From positions 981,001 through 1,045,000 of the forward strand of contig NZ_CP061080.1 in NCBI RefSeq assembly GCF_014495845.1: 64,000 nucleotides of DNA, read 5' to 3'. A program made the position numbers and the translations under genes. Source of the DNA: Aquibium microcysteis (GTDB lineage Bacteria; Pseudomonadota; Alphaproteobacteria; Rhizobiales; Rhizobiaceae). Below are positions 8,543 to 18,003 of this stretch, in pieces; positions within the stretch are counted from its first letter, which is position 1, and every line of letters starts with the position of its first letter. The notes under the pieces were generated by a model, which did not search any database, was not told the origin of the DNA, and worked only from the letters and a program-made list of their open reading frames with translations.

Positions 8543-9268
8543 ATGTCGGACTATGTGCTCGGCGACGAAACCCGCGACCGGCTGAAGCGGGCCTCGACCG
8601 CCTCGATCGCCACGGCCCTCTTCAAGCGCGGCCTGCGCAGCCAGGTCATCCAGGGCGCGCTGCCGGTTGCGCGCAAGGCGGGCACCATGATCGGCCAGGC
8701 CTTCACCCTCCGCTACATGCCCGCGCGCGAGGACCGCAACCCGATCTCCGTGTTCCGCAACGAGGACCATCCGCAGCGCGTCGCGGTGGAGCGCTGCCCG
8801 CCGGGCCACGTGCTGGTGATCGACAGCCGCAAGGACGCCCGCGCCGCCTCGGCCGGCTCCATCCTGGTCACCCGCCTGCAGGTGCGGGGCTGCGCCGGCG
8901 TCGTGACCGACGGCGGCTTCCGCGACGCCGAGGCCATCGGCGCGCTCGACATCCCCGCCTTCCACGTCCGCCCCTCCGCTCCCACCAACCTGACGCTGCA
9001 CGAAGCCATCGACATCGACGTCCCGATCGGCTGCGGCGACGCGCCTGTCTTCCCAGGCGACGTGATCGTCGGCGACGGCGACGGCGTGGTCGTCATCCCC
9101 GCCCACCTCGCCGACGAGATCGGGCTGGAATGCGCCGAGATGGAGGACTTCGAGGCCTTCGTCTGGGAGAGCGTCCGCGCCGGCCACGCCATCATCGGCC
9201 TCTACCCGCCGACCCGCGAGGAGACGCTGGAACGCTATGAGGAGTGGCGGCGCCGGCGCGGCGGCTGA
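8543..9268 (+). CDS. RraA-like protein (HMG/CHA-type aldolase family)
   Basis: The 241-residue protein has the RraA fold markers. GCAGVVTDGGFRDAEAI (about residues 111-127) carries the Asp and Arg used for metal and substrate binding in 4-hydroxy-4-methyl-2-oxoglutarate/4-carboxy-4-hydroxy-2-oxoadipate aldolases, and PGDVIVGDGDGVVVIP is also present. Members cleave or decarboxylate 2-keto-acid intermediates with a divalent metal. Coming 14 bp after the dehydratase, it probably processes the 2-keto-3-deoxy acid made there. The C-terminal tail is Arg/Glu-rich. Family assignment is good; the substrate is inferred from position. Confidence 0.85.
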   Translation: MSDYVLGDETRDRLKRASTASIATALFKRGLRSQVIQGALPVARKAGTMIGQAFTLRYMPAREDRNPISVFRNEDHPQRVAVERCPPGHVLVIDSRKDARAASAGSILVTRLQVRGCAGVVTDGGFRDAEAIGALDIPAFHVRPSAPTNLTLHEAIDIDVPIGCGDAPVFPGDVIVGDGDGVVVIPAHLADEIGLECAEMEDFEAFVWESVRAGHAIIGLYPPTREETLERYEEWRRRRGG

Positions 9269-9305
9269 TCGTGGACCGTCGCAAGATTTCGCGCCCGGTC
9301 GGGCG

Positions 9306-10502
9306 CTACCTCCGCCCCGGGGTCTCCGGCCGGTCCCAGCTCGCCACGCTGCGCGGCCGGTCGAGCTGCAGCGTCGAGGCGGGCGGGTTGGCCTGCGGGT
9401 GGACGTGGCGGAAGCCGAGCCAGTTGTTGGGGCGTGCGCGGATGTATTGCGGCGGGTAGGCGATGTCGGCGCCGAGCTCGGCCGCCGCATGGATGCCCCA
9501 GCGCGGATTGTCGAGCATCGGCCGCGCCAGCGCCACGAAATCGGCGGCACCCGTAGTCACGATCGCCTCCGCCTGCCTCGCCTCCACGATCATCCCGACC
9601 GCCATGACGGCAAGGCCGGTCGCCTCCTTGACCGCCTGCGCGAAAGGCACCTGGTGGCCAGGTGTCGCCGGCGGGATCGCGATGCCGGGGCGGATGTTGC
9701 CGGACGACATCACGACATAGTCCAGTCCCTCCGCCTCCAGCGCTGCGGCGAGCGCGACGGCGTCGTCGAGCGTCGAGCCTTCCGGGGTCCAGTCCGTTGA
9801 GTTCATCCGCAATCCCAGCGCCCGCTCGCGCGGCCATGCCGCCCGCACCGCGCGCACCACCTCGACGGCGAAACGGTTGCGGTTCTCGGCCGAGCCGCCC
9901 CAGCGGTCGGTGCGCCGGTTGGTGATCGGCGACAGGAACTGGTGGATCAGGTAGCCATGTGCGCCGTGCAGTTCGAGAAGATCGAAGCCGGCGCGGGCGG
10001 CGCGGCGCGTGCTGTCGGCGAAGGCGTCGATGATGCGCAGGATTCCCGCCTCGTCGAGTTCGTCCGGCGTCTGCCAGTCCGGGTCATAGGCGATCGGGGA
10101 CGGCGCGACCGGCGTCCAGGCGCCTTCCTCCGGCGGCAGCGGCTCGCCGCGCCACCGCTCGGGGATCGTTCGGGTGGCCGCCTTGCGGCCGCAATGGGTG
10201 AGCTGGAGGCCGATCTTCGCCGGCGAGAGTTTCCGCAGCGCCCCGACCAGCCGGGTCAACGCCGCCTCCTGCGTGTCGTCGTACAGGCCAAGGCAGCCAT
10301 GCGTGCCGCGGCCGGCCGCCTCGACCGCCGTGGCTTCGAGGATCACGAGGCCCGCACCCGACATCATCAGCGAGCCGAGGTGGACGAGATGCCAGTCCTG
10401 CGCGACGCCGTCGACGGCGCTGTACTGGCACATCGGCGAGACGACGATGCGGTTGCCGATGGAAATGCCGCCGATGCGGCCTTCGCTGAACAGAACGCTC
10501 AT
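9306..10502 (-). CDS. Old Yellow Enzyme family ene-reductase (YqjM type)
   Basis: This is a 398-residue FMN-dependent oxidoreductase. The N-terminal SPMCQYSAVDG contains the Cys/Tyr pair (about C25 and Y27) that defines the YqjM or thermophilic-like class. Also present are QLTHCGRKA, the ELHGAHGYLIHQFLSP substrate-binding His pair, the NRRTDRWGGSAENRNRF block and the AVGMIVEARQAE FMN-phosphate region. Such enzymes reduce the C=C bond of alpha,beta-unsaturated ketones or aldehydes with NADPH. It is divergent from the acyl-CoA ligase gene at 10701 and shares the intergenic operator region. In this setting it may reduce a cyclic enone before ring oxygenation. Confidence 0.9.
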   Translation of the reverse strand: MSVLFSEGRIGGISIGNRIVVSPMCQYSAVDGVAQDWHLVHLGSLMMSGAGLVILEATAVEAAGRGTHGCLGLYDDTQEAALTRLVGALRKLSPAKIGLQLTHCGRKAATRTIPERWRGEPLPPEEGAWTPVAPSPIAYDPDWQTPDELDEAGILRIIDAFADSTRRAARAGFDLLELHGAHGYLIHQFLSPITNRRTDRWGGSAENRNRFAVEVVRAVRAAWPRERALGLRMNSTDWTPEGSTLDDAVALAAALEAEGLDYVVMSSGNIRPGIAIPPATPGHQVPFAQAVKEATGLAVMAVGMIVEARQAEAIVTTGAADFVALARPMLDNPRWGIHAAAELGADIAYPPQYIRARPNNWLGFRHVHPQANPPASTLQLDRPRSVASWDRPETPGRR

Positions 10503-10586
10503 CCGGATCCTCCCTCGCAGATGTCACGCTCCTCTCCACCATCCCGCCGGGCCGAAGGCAAATCGGCGGCCTGTCTTCCGGGACAT

Positions 10587-10600
10587 TTCACAGGTGTGAA
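10587..10600. promoter_or_regulatory. Inverted repeat TTCACA-N2-TGTGAA, candidate IclR operator (site 1)
   Basis: Perfect 6-bp arms flank a central GG in the divergent gap between the ene-reductase (-) and the acyl-CoA ligase (+). Near matches occur at 12352-12365, upstream of the acyl-CoA dehydrogenase, and at 19823-19836, upstream of the IclR gene. Recurrence in three promoters of one catabolic cluster suggests a shared operator. Assignment to the IclR protein at 19017-19808 is inferred. Confidence 0.55.
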
Positions 10601-10628
10601 TCGACCCTGCGCATATGCGCAGTCGATT
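10599..10628. promoter_or_regulatory. Long inverted repeat around a 16-bp perfect palindrome
   Basis: CTGCGCATATGCGCAG at 10607-10622 is a perfect palindrome. Outer arms AATCGAC (10599-10605) and GTCGATT (10622-10628) extend it with a small asymmetry on the left. It abuts the TTCACA-N2-TGTGAA site and overlaps a possible -35 element (TTGACT at 10627-10632). It could be a second operator or a cruciform. The binding factor is unknown. Confidence 0.5.
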
Positions 10629-10655
10629 GACTTGCCACGATACCCCGCCGATTTT
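10627..10655 (+). promoter_or_regulatory. Possible sigma-70-type promoter for the acyl-CoA ligase gene
   Basis: TTGACT (10627-10632) is followed after 17 bp by GATTTT (10650-10655), with the ligase start 45 bp further on. The -35 is good and the -10 is weak. The -35 overlaps the end of the inverted repeat at 10599-10628, which would suit repression. Confidence 0.3.
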
Positions 10656-10700
10656 GCGGCGCGCCGGTGGAGGCTGGCTCGACTTCAGGGAGGAATGCCA

Positions 10701-12332
10701 ATGCTGGGCTTGATGCAGGACAGGCAGCTGTTGATCTCGACGCTGATCGAGCACGCCGCCCGCTACCATCCGCAGGTCGAGATCGTCAGCCGCACCTGCG
10801 AAGGGCCGATCGTGCGCACGAACTGGGCGCAGGTCCGCTCGCGTGCCGCAAAACTGGCCAAGGCGCTCATCCGCATGGGCATCAGGCCCGGCGACCGGGT
10901 CGCGACCCTCGCCTGGAACACGCACCGCCACGTCGAACTCTATTTCGCGGTGTCGGGCATCGGCGCCGTGCTCCACACCGTCAATCCGCGGCTCTTTCCC
11001 GAGCAGATCGACTACATCCTCAATCACGCCGAGAGCAGGGTCCTCCTGTTCGACGTCACCTTCGCCGGCCTCGTAAAGGACCTGCGGCCGAAGCTCGGCA
11101 AGGTCGAGCGTTTCGTCGCCATGACCGACGCTGGCCATCTGACCGGTGACCTGGCGGGCTGCGAAGCCTACGAGGACCTGATCGCTGCCGAGGACGACGT
11201 CTTCGACTGGCCGCAGTTCGACGAGAAATCCGCCTCCTCGCTCTGCTACACCTCGGGCACGACCGGCAACCCGAAGGGCGTGCTCTATTCGCACCGCTCC
11301 ACGCTGCTGCATTCCTTCACCGCCTGCGCGGCCGACGGCCTGCGCCTGTCCAGCGCCGACAGCGTGCTGCTCGCCGTGCCGCTGTTCCACGTCAATGCCT
11401 GGGGCATTCCCTATGCCGCCGCCATGTGCGGCGCCAAGCTGGTGCTGCCCGGCCCGCAGCTCGACGGCCGCAGCCTGTTCGACATCGCTGTCGCCGAAGC
11501 CTGCAACTTCTCCCTCGGCGTTCCCACCGTCTGGCTCGGCTTCTTCAAGCATGTCGACGACACGCCGGGCATCGACCTGTCGGGCCTGAAGCTCGAGCGG
11601 GTGGTGATCGGCGGCTCGGCCGCGCCGCGCGCCGTCATCGAGCGCTTCCGGCGCGATTTCGGCGTCTTCGTCATCCACGCCTGGGGCATGAGCGAGACGA
11701 GCCCGCTCGCCACCATCGGCAATCTGCTGCCGAAGCACAGGGAGGCATCGGAAGACGATCAGGTCTCCATCCAGGCGAAGCAGGGCCGCGCCATCTACGG
11801 CGTCGAGCTGCGCATCCGCGGCGAGGACGGCCGGCCTCTGCCGCACGACGGATCGGTCGCCGGCGACCTCCTCGTGCGCGGGCCATGGGTCGCGTCGGGC
11901 TATTTCCGCGGCGAGGGCGGCGACGTGCTCGATGCCGAGGGCTGGTTCGCGACCGGCGACGTCGCCAAGATCGACGCCGACGGCTACGTCCAGCTCACCG
12001 ATCGTTCGAAGGACGTGATCAAGTCGGGCGGCGAATGGATCTCCTCGATCGACCTCGAGAACGCTGCCGTGGCGCATCCGGGGGTCGCCGAGGCAGCGGT
12101 CATCGGTGTTCATCATCCGCGCTGGCAGGAGCGCCCGCTGATGATCGTGGTGCCGAAGCCGGGCAGGGCGCCCACCCGGGAAGAGCTTCTCGCGTTCCTG
12201 GCCGAGCGCGTCGCGAAATGGTGGCTGCCCGACGACATCGCCTTCGTCGACACGCTGCCGCACACCGCCACCGGCAAGCTGCAGAAGACGAAATTGCGCG
12301 AGCAGTTCCGCGACCACCGGCTGCCGTCCTGA
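10701..12332 (+). CDS. AMP-forming acyl-CoA ligase (DmdB/long-chain acyl-CoA synthetase-like)
   Basis: This is a 543-residue adenylate-forming enzyme. It has the ATP P-loop [11 protein letters not shown] (about residue 188), the [12 protein letters not shown] motif, [16 protein letters not shown] and the C-terminal [10 protein letters not shown] with the catalytic Lys. The N-terminus [20 protein letters not shown] resembles the 3-(methylthio)propionyl-CoA ligase/medium-chain group. I take the ATG at 10701, since GGGAGGA at 10688-10694 is then well spaced; the ATG at 10695 would touch the ribosome binding site. It activates a carboxylic acid to its CoA thioester with ATP and feeds the dehydrogenase and crotonase genes that follow. 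The acid is probably a ring-cleavage product. Confidence 0.9.
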   Translation: MLGLMQDRQLLISTLIEHAARYHPQVEIVSRTCEGPIVRTNWAQVRSRAAKLAKALIRMGIRPGDRVATLAWNTHRHVELYFAVSGIGAVLHTVNPRLFPEQIDYILNHAESRVLLFDVTFAGLVKDLRPKLGKVERFVAMTDAGHLTGDLAGCEAYEDLIAAEDDVFDWPQFDEKSASSLCYTSGTTGNPKGVLYSHRSTLLHSFTACAADGLRLSSADSVLLAVPLFHVNAWGIPYAAAMCGAKLVLPGPQLDGRSLFDIAVAEACNFSLGVPTVWLGFFKHVDDTPGIDLSGLKLERVVIGGSAAPRAVIERFRRDFGVFVIHAWGMSETSPLATIGNLLPKHREASEDDQVSIQAKQGRAIYGVELRIRGEDGRPLPHDGSVAGDLLVRGPWVASGYFRGEGGDVLDAEGWFATGDVAKIDADGYVQLTDRSKDVIKSGGEWISSIDLENAAVAHPGVAEAAVIGVHHPRWQERPLMIVVPKPGRAPTREELLAFLAERVAKWWLPDDIAFVDTLPHTATGKLQKTKLREQFRDHRLPS

Positions 12333-12351
12333 CGCGCGGACGTCTGACCGC

Positions 12352-12365
12352 TTCACATTTATGAA
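12352..12365. promoter_or_regulatory. TTCACA-N2-TATGAA inverted repeat, candidate IclR operator (site 2)
   Basis: This site matches the 10587-10600 site with one arm mismatch. It lies in the 122-bp gap between the acyl-CoA ligase and the acyl-CoA dehydrogenase, so the latter may have its own regulated promoter. Confidence 0.45.
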
Positions 12366-12454
12366 ACGACACTGCAGCAAGCTGTTTCGTTTGTACGCCA
12401 GCGAGGCTTCGCCTACCGTGCGGCGCAGGACGGCTTGGGCTGCATCCGGGAGGA

Positions 12455-13579
12455 ATGATGCCGCAGACCATTTTCGATGATGCCGAAGGCATGCTCGCCA
12501 TGCTGCGCGACAGCGTTGCGACGCTCGCTTCGCGCCAGCCAGGGCCGGCCTCGGTGCGCCGCAAGCGTGCGGCCGGCGCCGACACGGACCGGGCGCTCTG
12601 GACGGCGATGGCGGAGGCCGGCTGGACCGGCATTCTCGTTCCCGAGGAACTGGGCGGCACGGGTCTCTCCCTCACCGAGCAGGCCGTCGTCAGCGAAGCG
12701 CTCGGGCGCGCGCTGATCAGCGAGCCCGTCGCCACCGCTGCCGTGTTTTCGTCGAGCCTTCTGTCCCGGGCGGCCGCCTCGGCGGAGCGCGACCGCCTCG
12801 TGGCCGGCCTCGTCGACGGCAGTCTGACGCTGGCGCCGGCATGGATGGACGTCGCCGGCCGTGCCGCCGCCGCGCGGGTCGCGCCGGACGGCGGATACCT
12901 GATCTCGGGCGAGAAGCGTCACGTCGATCTGGCGCTCTCGGCCACGGACTTTCTGGTCGTCGCTGCCCTCGACGGCGGTGTCGGCCTGTTCTCCGTTCCG
13001 GCCGGCAGTGCCGGCCTGACGGTCGAGGCCGCCGCCGGCGTCGACGGCGCGGCGATCGGCAGGCTCCGCTTCGACCAGTGCCGGCTGCCGGACACCGCCC
13101 TGATCGCGCAGGCGCCGGGCGAGGCGGAACTGCTCGGCGAGGCGGTCGGCAATGCCCGTGTCGCGCTCGCGGCCGAACTCGCCGGCATCGCGTCCCGCGC
13201 GGTCGAGATCACCATCGACTACACGAAGGCACGCGTGCAGTTCGGCAAGCCGATCGCCAGCTTCCAGGCCATCCAGCACCGCCTCGTCGAGATGTGGTCG
13301 GACGCCGAATTCGCCTGCGCGGCCGTCGTCAACGCGGTCGAGACTCTTGCCGCCGGCGATGTCCGGGCCGGTCATCTGGCCGTGCTCGCCGCCAAGGCGC
13401 GGGCGGGCGACGCAGCCGTCTCGATCTGCCGCCGCGCCGTCCATCTGCACGGCGCCATGGGCTTCACCGACGAATGCGACATCGGCCTCTACCTGAAGCG
13501 CGCGATCAGCCTGAACGCGACGCTCGGCCAGCCGGAGGCGCTGCGTCTGGAATTCGTCAAACTGGAACGTGCGGCCTGA
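12455..13579 (+). CDS. Acyl-CoA dehydrogenase, PimD-like (small) subunit
   Basis: This is a 374-residue acyl-CoA dehydrogenase family protein with the three-domain layout. GWTGILVPEELGGTGLSLTE lies in the N-terminal helical domain, the middle beta domain is at about 120-220, and the C-terminal domain has YTKARVQFGKPIASFQAIQH and VHLHGAMGFTDECD. The position where the large partner has a candidate base (GHERI) reads GNARVALAA here, so it may lack the catalytic Glu. That is typical of the non-catalytic partner in heteromeric dehydrogenases such as PimC/PimD. A start at 12458 is equally possible, with the ribosome binding site GGGAGGA at 12448-12454. The likely partner is encoded at 14372-15535. 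Confidence 0.85.
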   Translation: MMPQTIFDDAEGMLAMLRDSVATLASRQPGPASVRRKRAAGADTDRALWTAMAEAGWTGILVPEELGGTGLSLTEQAVVSEALGRALISEPVATAAVFSSSLLSRAAASAERDRLVAGLVDGSLTLAPAWMDVAGRAAAARVAPDGGYLISGEKRHVDLALSATDFLVVAALDGGVGLFSVPAGSAGLTVEAAAGVDGAAIGRLRFDQCRLPDTALIAQAPGEAELLGEAVGNARVALAAELAGIASRAVEITIDYTKARVQFGKPIASFQAIQHRLVEMWSDAEFACAAVVNAVETLAAGDVRAGHLAVLAAKARAGDAAVSICRRAVHLHGAMGFTDECDIGLYLKRAISLNATLGQPEALRLEFVKLERAA

Positions 13580-13595
13580 GGCCGGGAGGAAAACC

Positions 13596-14372
13596 ATGCG
13601 CAACAATCTCATCAAGGTGACGATCGAAGACCGCGTCGCGGTCGTCAAGATGGACAACGCCCCGGTCAATGCCTACTCGCGTGACTTCTCGGAGGAGATG
13701 ATCGAGGTCTTCGACGAACTCAACGACACGCCGGAAGTCCGCTGCATCGTCATCACCGGCCGCGAGAAGATCTTCTCGGCCGGCGCCGACATCAAGAACC
13801 GCCAGGCCGTCGGCGACATCAAGGGCGAGACCTACCGCCACCTGCGGCGCACGCGCGAGGTGTCGAACTGCATCATGGAATGCGGAAAGGCCGTCATCGC
13901 CGCCGTCAACGGTCCGGCGCTCGGCGCCGGCATGGGTCCCATCATCGCCGCCGACATCATCCTGGCCTCCGACAATGCCGTCTTCGGCCTGCCCGAGATC
14001 GACATCGGCCTGATGGGCGGCGCGCGCCACACCATGTCGCTGTTCCCGAAGTCGCTCGCCCGCCGCATGATCCTGACCGGCTACCGTGTTCCGGCCGAAG
14101 AGGCCTATCGCCGCGGCATCATCGAGGCCTGCGTGCCGCTGGAGAACCTGATGGACGAGGCCATGAAGATGGCGCGCACCATCGCCTCGAAGAGCCCGAA
14201 GGCGCTCAGCCTCGCCAAGCGCGCCATCAACACGGTCGAGCACATGCCCTTGCGCGACGGCTACCGCTTCGAGCAGAATCTGACCGTCGAGATGACCCGT
14301 CACCCGGATTCCAAGGAAGCCATGCGCGCCTTCGTGGAGAAGCGTCCGGCGGTGTTCAAGGACGAGATCTGA
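13596..14372 (+). CDS. Enoyl-CoA hydratase/isomerase family protein (crotonase fold), one catalytic Glu missing
   Basis: The 258-residue protein has a crotonase fold with the oxyanion-hole segment FSAGADIKN (about residue 60) and the block ALGAGMGPIIAADIILAS. In hydratases this block reads ALGGGCELA and carries the first catalytic Glu. Here that position is Gly, whereas the second Glu is kept in FGLPEIDIG. The enzyme may therefore be an isomerase, hydrolase or ring-opening crotonase rather than a normal hydratase. GGGAGGA at 13584-13590 supports the ATG at 13596. Its stop overlaps the next start (TGATG). It acts on a CoA thioester between the two acyl-CoA dehydrogenase subunits. Confidence 0.87.
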   Translation: MRNNLIKVTIEDRVAVVKMDNAPVNAYSRDFSEEMIEVFDELNDTPEVRCIVITGREKIFSAGADIKNRQAVGDIKGETYRHLRRTREVSNCIMECGKAVIAAVNGPALGAGMGPIIAADIILASDNAVFGLPEIDIGLMGGARHTMSLFPKSLARRMILTGYRVPAEEAYRRGIIEACVPLENLMDEAMKMARTIASKSPKALSLAKRAINTVEHMPLRDGYRFEQNLTVEMTRHPDSKEAMRAFVEKRPAVFKDEI

Positions 14373-15535
14373 TGGCGCCCGCGACCGACTGGAATGCGAT
14401 GTCCGACGAGGCCTTCCGAGAGGCCTTCCGCGATCTCGTCGCGCGGCGGCTGCCGGCCGAGCTGCGCTTCATGCGCAAGCAGCGGCCGCTCTTCGACGAG
14501 GTCTCGGTCTGGTACCATGCGCTCGCCGAGGAAGGCTGGCTCGCGCCGGTCTGGCCGGTCGAGCACGGCGGCATGGGCCTGACGCCCGCCAAGCACATGA
14601 TCTACGTCGAGGAATGGGGCCGGCTCGGCTGCCCGCGCATTCCCGATCACGGCCTCGGCCTGATCGGCCCGCTGCTGCTCGAACACGGCACGGAGGAGCA
14701 GAAGGCGCACTACCTGCCGCGCATCCTCACCGGCGAGCACGTCTGGTGCCAGGGCTACTCGGAGCCGAACTCCGGTTCGGACCTTGCCAGCCTGCGCACC
14801 GCCGCCGTGCGAGACGGCGACGTCTTCGTCGTCAACGGCCAGAAGATCTGGACGACGCTGGCGCATTGCGCCAACTGGATCTTCGCGCTGGTGCGCACCA
14901 GCCGCGACGAGAAGGTGCGCCAGAAGGGCATCACCGTCCTCCTGATCGACATGACGACGCCGGGCGTGCGCGTGCGCCCGATCGCCAACCTGCGCGGCGA
15001 GACGGATTTCTGCGAGGTCTTCTTCGACGACGTCCGCGTTCCCGTGGCAAACGTCGTCGGCGAGATCGACCAGGGCTGGGACGTGGCCAAGTCCGTGCTC
15101 GGCCATGAGCGCATCTTCCTCGGCGCTACCACGCGGCCCGAGATCGCCATCGAGCGGCTGGAGAAGCTCGCGCGTGCCCGCGGCGCCTTCGACGATCCGG
15201 CCTTCCTGTCGCGCTATGCCAAGCATCGGCTCGACATCTACGATCTCGGCTCTGCCTTCGAGCGCTTCGCCAAGGTGCTGCGAGACGGCGGCGAACTCGG
15301 CGCCGACGTGTCGATGCTCAAGATCTTCACGACCGAGCTCTACCAGCGCATCACCGAAGAGACGCTGATGCTGGCGGGCGAGGACGCACGCTTCTTCGAC
15401 GACATCGAAGCGGGCAACGACGAGGTCGACGCGATGAACCTGTTCCTGGATTCCCGGGCGCCGGCCATCTTCGGCGGCTCCAACGAAATACAGAAGAACA
15501 TCCTGGCAAAGGCCGTCCTGAGACTGCCGAGCTGA
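14372..15535 (+). CDS. Acyl-CoA dehydrogenase, PimC-like (large) subunit
   Basis: The 387-residue protein has the full set of acyl-CoA dehydrogenase motifs: WCQGYSEPNSGSDLASLRT in the flavin-binding region, NGQKIWTTLAHCANWIFALVRT and the C-terminal IFGGSNEIQKNILAK. At the helix-G position VLGHERIFLGA offers a candidate catalytic Glu, which the partner at 12455 lacks. FAD-dependent alpha,beta-desaturation of an acyl-CoA is expected, with electrons passed to ETF. It is coupled to the crotonase gene by a TGATG overlap. Pimeloyl-CoA-type dicarboxyl substrates are suggested by the PimC/PimD resemblance, but not proved. Confidence 0.88.
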   Translation: MAPATDWNAMSDEAFREAFRDLVARRLPAELRFMRKQRPLFDEVSVWYHALAEEGWLAPVWPVEHGGMGLTPAKHMIYVEEWGRLGCPRIPDHGLGLIGPLLLEHGTEEQKAHYLPRILTGEHVWCQGYSEPNSGSDLASLRTAAVRDGDVFVVNGQKIWTTLAHCANWIFALVRTSRDEKVRQKGITVLLIDMTTPGVRVRPIANLRGETDFCEVFFDDVRVPVANVVGEIDQGWDVAKSVLGHERIFLGATTRPEIAIERLEKLARARGAFDDPAFLSRYAKHRLDIYDLGSAFERFAKVLRDGGELGADVSMLKIFTTELYQRITEETLMLAGEDARFFDDIEAGNDEVDAMNLFLDSRAPAIFGGSNEIQKNILAKAVLRLPS

Positions 15536-15574
15536 TCGACTGCCGCGGGTTTCCCGCGTTCGAGGGAGGAGAAT

Positions 15575-16370
15575 ATGGCCACCATGGCTGATGCCGTGCC
15601 GGCAGGGGCTGCCGCGACGGCAACGGGCGGGGAATACGCATTGGTCGGCGAAGGCCTGACGAAGGTCTTCGGCGGCTTCGCGGCCGTCAAGGACGTGAAC
15701 CTCGCCGTCCGGAGGGGCTCCATACACGCCCTCATCGGCCCCAACGGTGCCGGCAAGACGACCTGCTTCAACCTTCTCACCAAGACCCTGCAGCCGACGA
15801 AGGGCAGGATCCTGCTCAACGGCGAGGACATTTCCGGACTGCGGACCGCCGAGGTCGCGCGGCGCGGCCTCGTCCGCTCGTTCCAGATTTCGGCGATCTT
15901 CCCGAACCTGACCGTGCTCGAGAACGTGCGCGTGGCGCTGCAGGCGCCCTACGGCACCGGCTACCATTTCTGGCGGTCGCTGCGCGCCGTGGCGCCGCTC
16001 AACCGGCGCGCCGAGGAACTGCTCGAGCAGGTCGGCATCGTCGAGAGCCGGGGCATCACGGCGGCCGAACTCTCCTACGGCAAGAAGCGCGCCCTGGAGA
16101 TCGCCACCACGCTGGCGCTCGAGCCGCAGGTGATGCTGCTCGACGAGCCGACCGCCGGCATGGGCCACGAGGACATCGAGCCGATCACTGACCTGATCCG
16201 CAAGGTGGCCGTCGGGCGGACCGTGCTGCTCGTCGAGCACAACCTGTCGGTCGTCTCCAACCTGTGCGACCGCATCACCGTGCTGCAGCATGGCGAGGTG
16301 CTTGCGGAAGGAACCTACGGCGAGGTCTCCAGCGACCAGCGCGTGGTCGAGGCCTACATGGGAGGGGTGG

Positions 16371-16378
<8 letters not shown>
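15575..16378 (+). CDS. ABC transporter ATP-binding protein, branched-chain type (LivG-like)
   Basis: The 267-residue ATPase has Walker A GPNGAGKTT (residues about 55-63), the signature ELSYGKKRALEIA (LSYG instead of LSGG), Walker B VMLLDEPTAGMGHEDI and the switch His in VLLVEHNLSVV. Its first 20 residues are an Ala/Gly-rich extension beyond the usual LivG start. It energises the importer formed with the LivF, LivH and LivM homologues downstream. Its last 8 bp overlap the livF-like start at 16371. Confidence 0.92.
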
Positions 16379-17117
<739 letters not shown>

Positions 17118-17121
17118 GCCG

Positions 17122-18003
17122 ATGTTCGACGGTATCTCCACGCAACTGCTCATGGGGCAGGTCCTGATCGGGCTGATCAACGGCTCGTTCTACGCCATGC
17201 TCTCGATGGGCCTCGTCATCATCTTCGGCATGATGCACGTCATCAACTTCACCCATGGCGCCCAGTACATGCTCGGCGCCTTCGTGGCCTGGCTGCTGCT
17301 CAACCATCTCGGCATCGGCTACTGGCCCGCGCTGGTCATCGCCCCGGTACTCGTCGCGATCACCGGCATGATCCTCGAACGCTTCCTGCTGCGGCCGCTG
17401 GCCGGCCTCGACCATCTCTACAGCCTGCTCGCCACCTATGCGGTCGCGCTGATCGTCGAAGGCCTCGTGCGCTACCAGTACGGTTCCACCGGTCTGCCGT
17501 ATCAGAATCCCATTCCGGGCGGGGTCAATCTCGGTTTCATGTTCATGCCCTACTACCGGCTCTGGGTGGTGGTCTTCTCCGTCGTCACCTGCATCGGAAC
17601 CTGGATCCTGATCGAGCACACCAAGCTCGGTTCCTATCTGCGGGCCGCCAACGAGAAGCCGCAGCTCGTCCAGACCTTCGGCATCAACGTGCCGAAGATG
17701 ATGACGCTCACCTACGGCTTCGGCGTCGGGCTGGCCGGGCTCTGCGGCGTGCTCGCCGCGCCGATCTACCAGGTCTCCCCGTCGATGGGGTCGAGCCTGA
17801 TGATCGTCGTGTTCGCGGTCGTGGTGATCGGCGGCATGGGTTCGATCATCGGCGCGGTCGCCACCGGCTACATGCTGGGCGTCGTCGAGGGCCTGACGAA
17901 GGTCTTCTATCCGGAAGCCGCCAGCGTCGTCATCTTCCTGTTCATGACGGTCGCGCTCTACCTTCGGCCGGCCGGTATCTTCAGCGGCAAGGAGCAGAAC
18001 TGA
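17122..18003 (+). CDS. ABC transporter permease, branched-chain type (LivH-like)
   Basis: This is a 293-residue integral membrane protein with about eight hydrophobic segments. It has the LivH hallmarks LINGSFYAMLSMGLVIIFGM at the N-terminus and VVIGGMGSIIGAVATGY near the C-terminus. It forms half of the membrane channel with the livM-like gene at 18003, whose ATG overlaps this stop. The system resembles aromatic or alicyclic acid importers of the branched-chain family as much as amino acid importers. Confidence 0.93.
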   Translation: MFDGISTQLLMGQVLIGLINGSFYAMLSMGLVIIFGMMHVINFTHGAQYMLGAFVAWLLLNHLGIGYWPALVIAPVLVAITGMILERFLLRPLAGLDHLYSLLATYAVALIVEGLVRYQYGSTGLPYQNPIPGGVNLGFMFMPYYRLWVVVFSVVTCIGTWILIEHTKLGSYLRAANEKPQLVQTFGINVPKMMTLTYGFGVGLAGLCGVLAAPIYQVSPSMGSSLMIVVFAVVVIGGMGSIIGAVATGYMLGVVEGLTKVFYPEAASVVIFLFMTVALYLRPAGIFSGKEQN

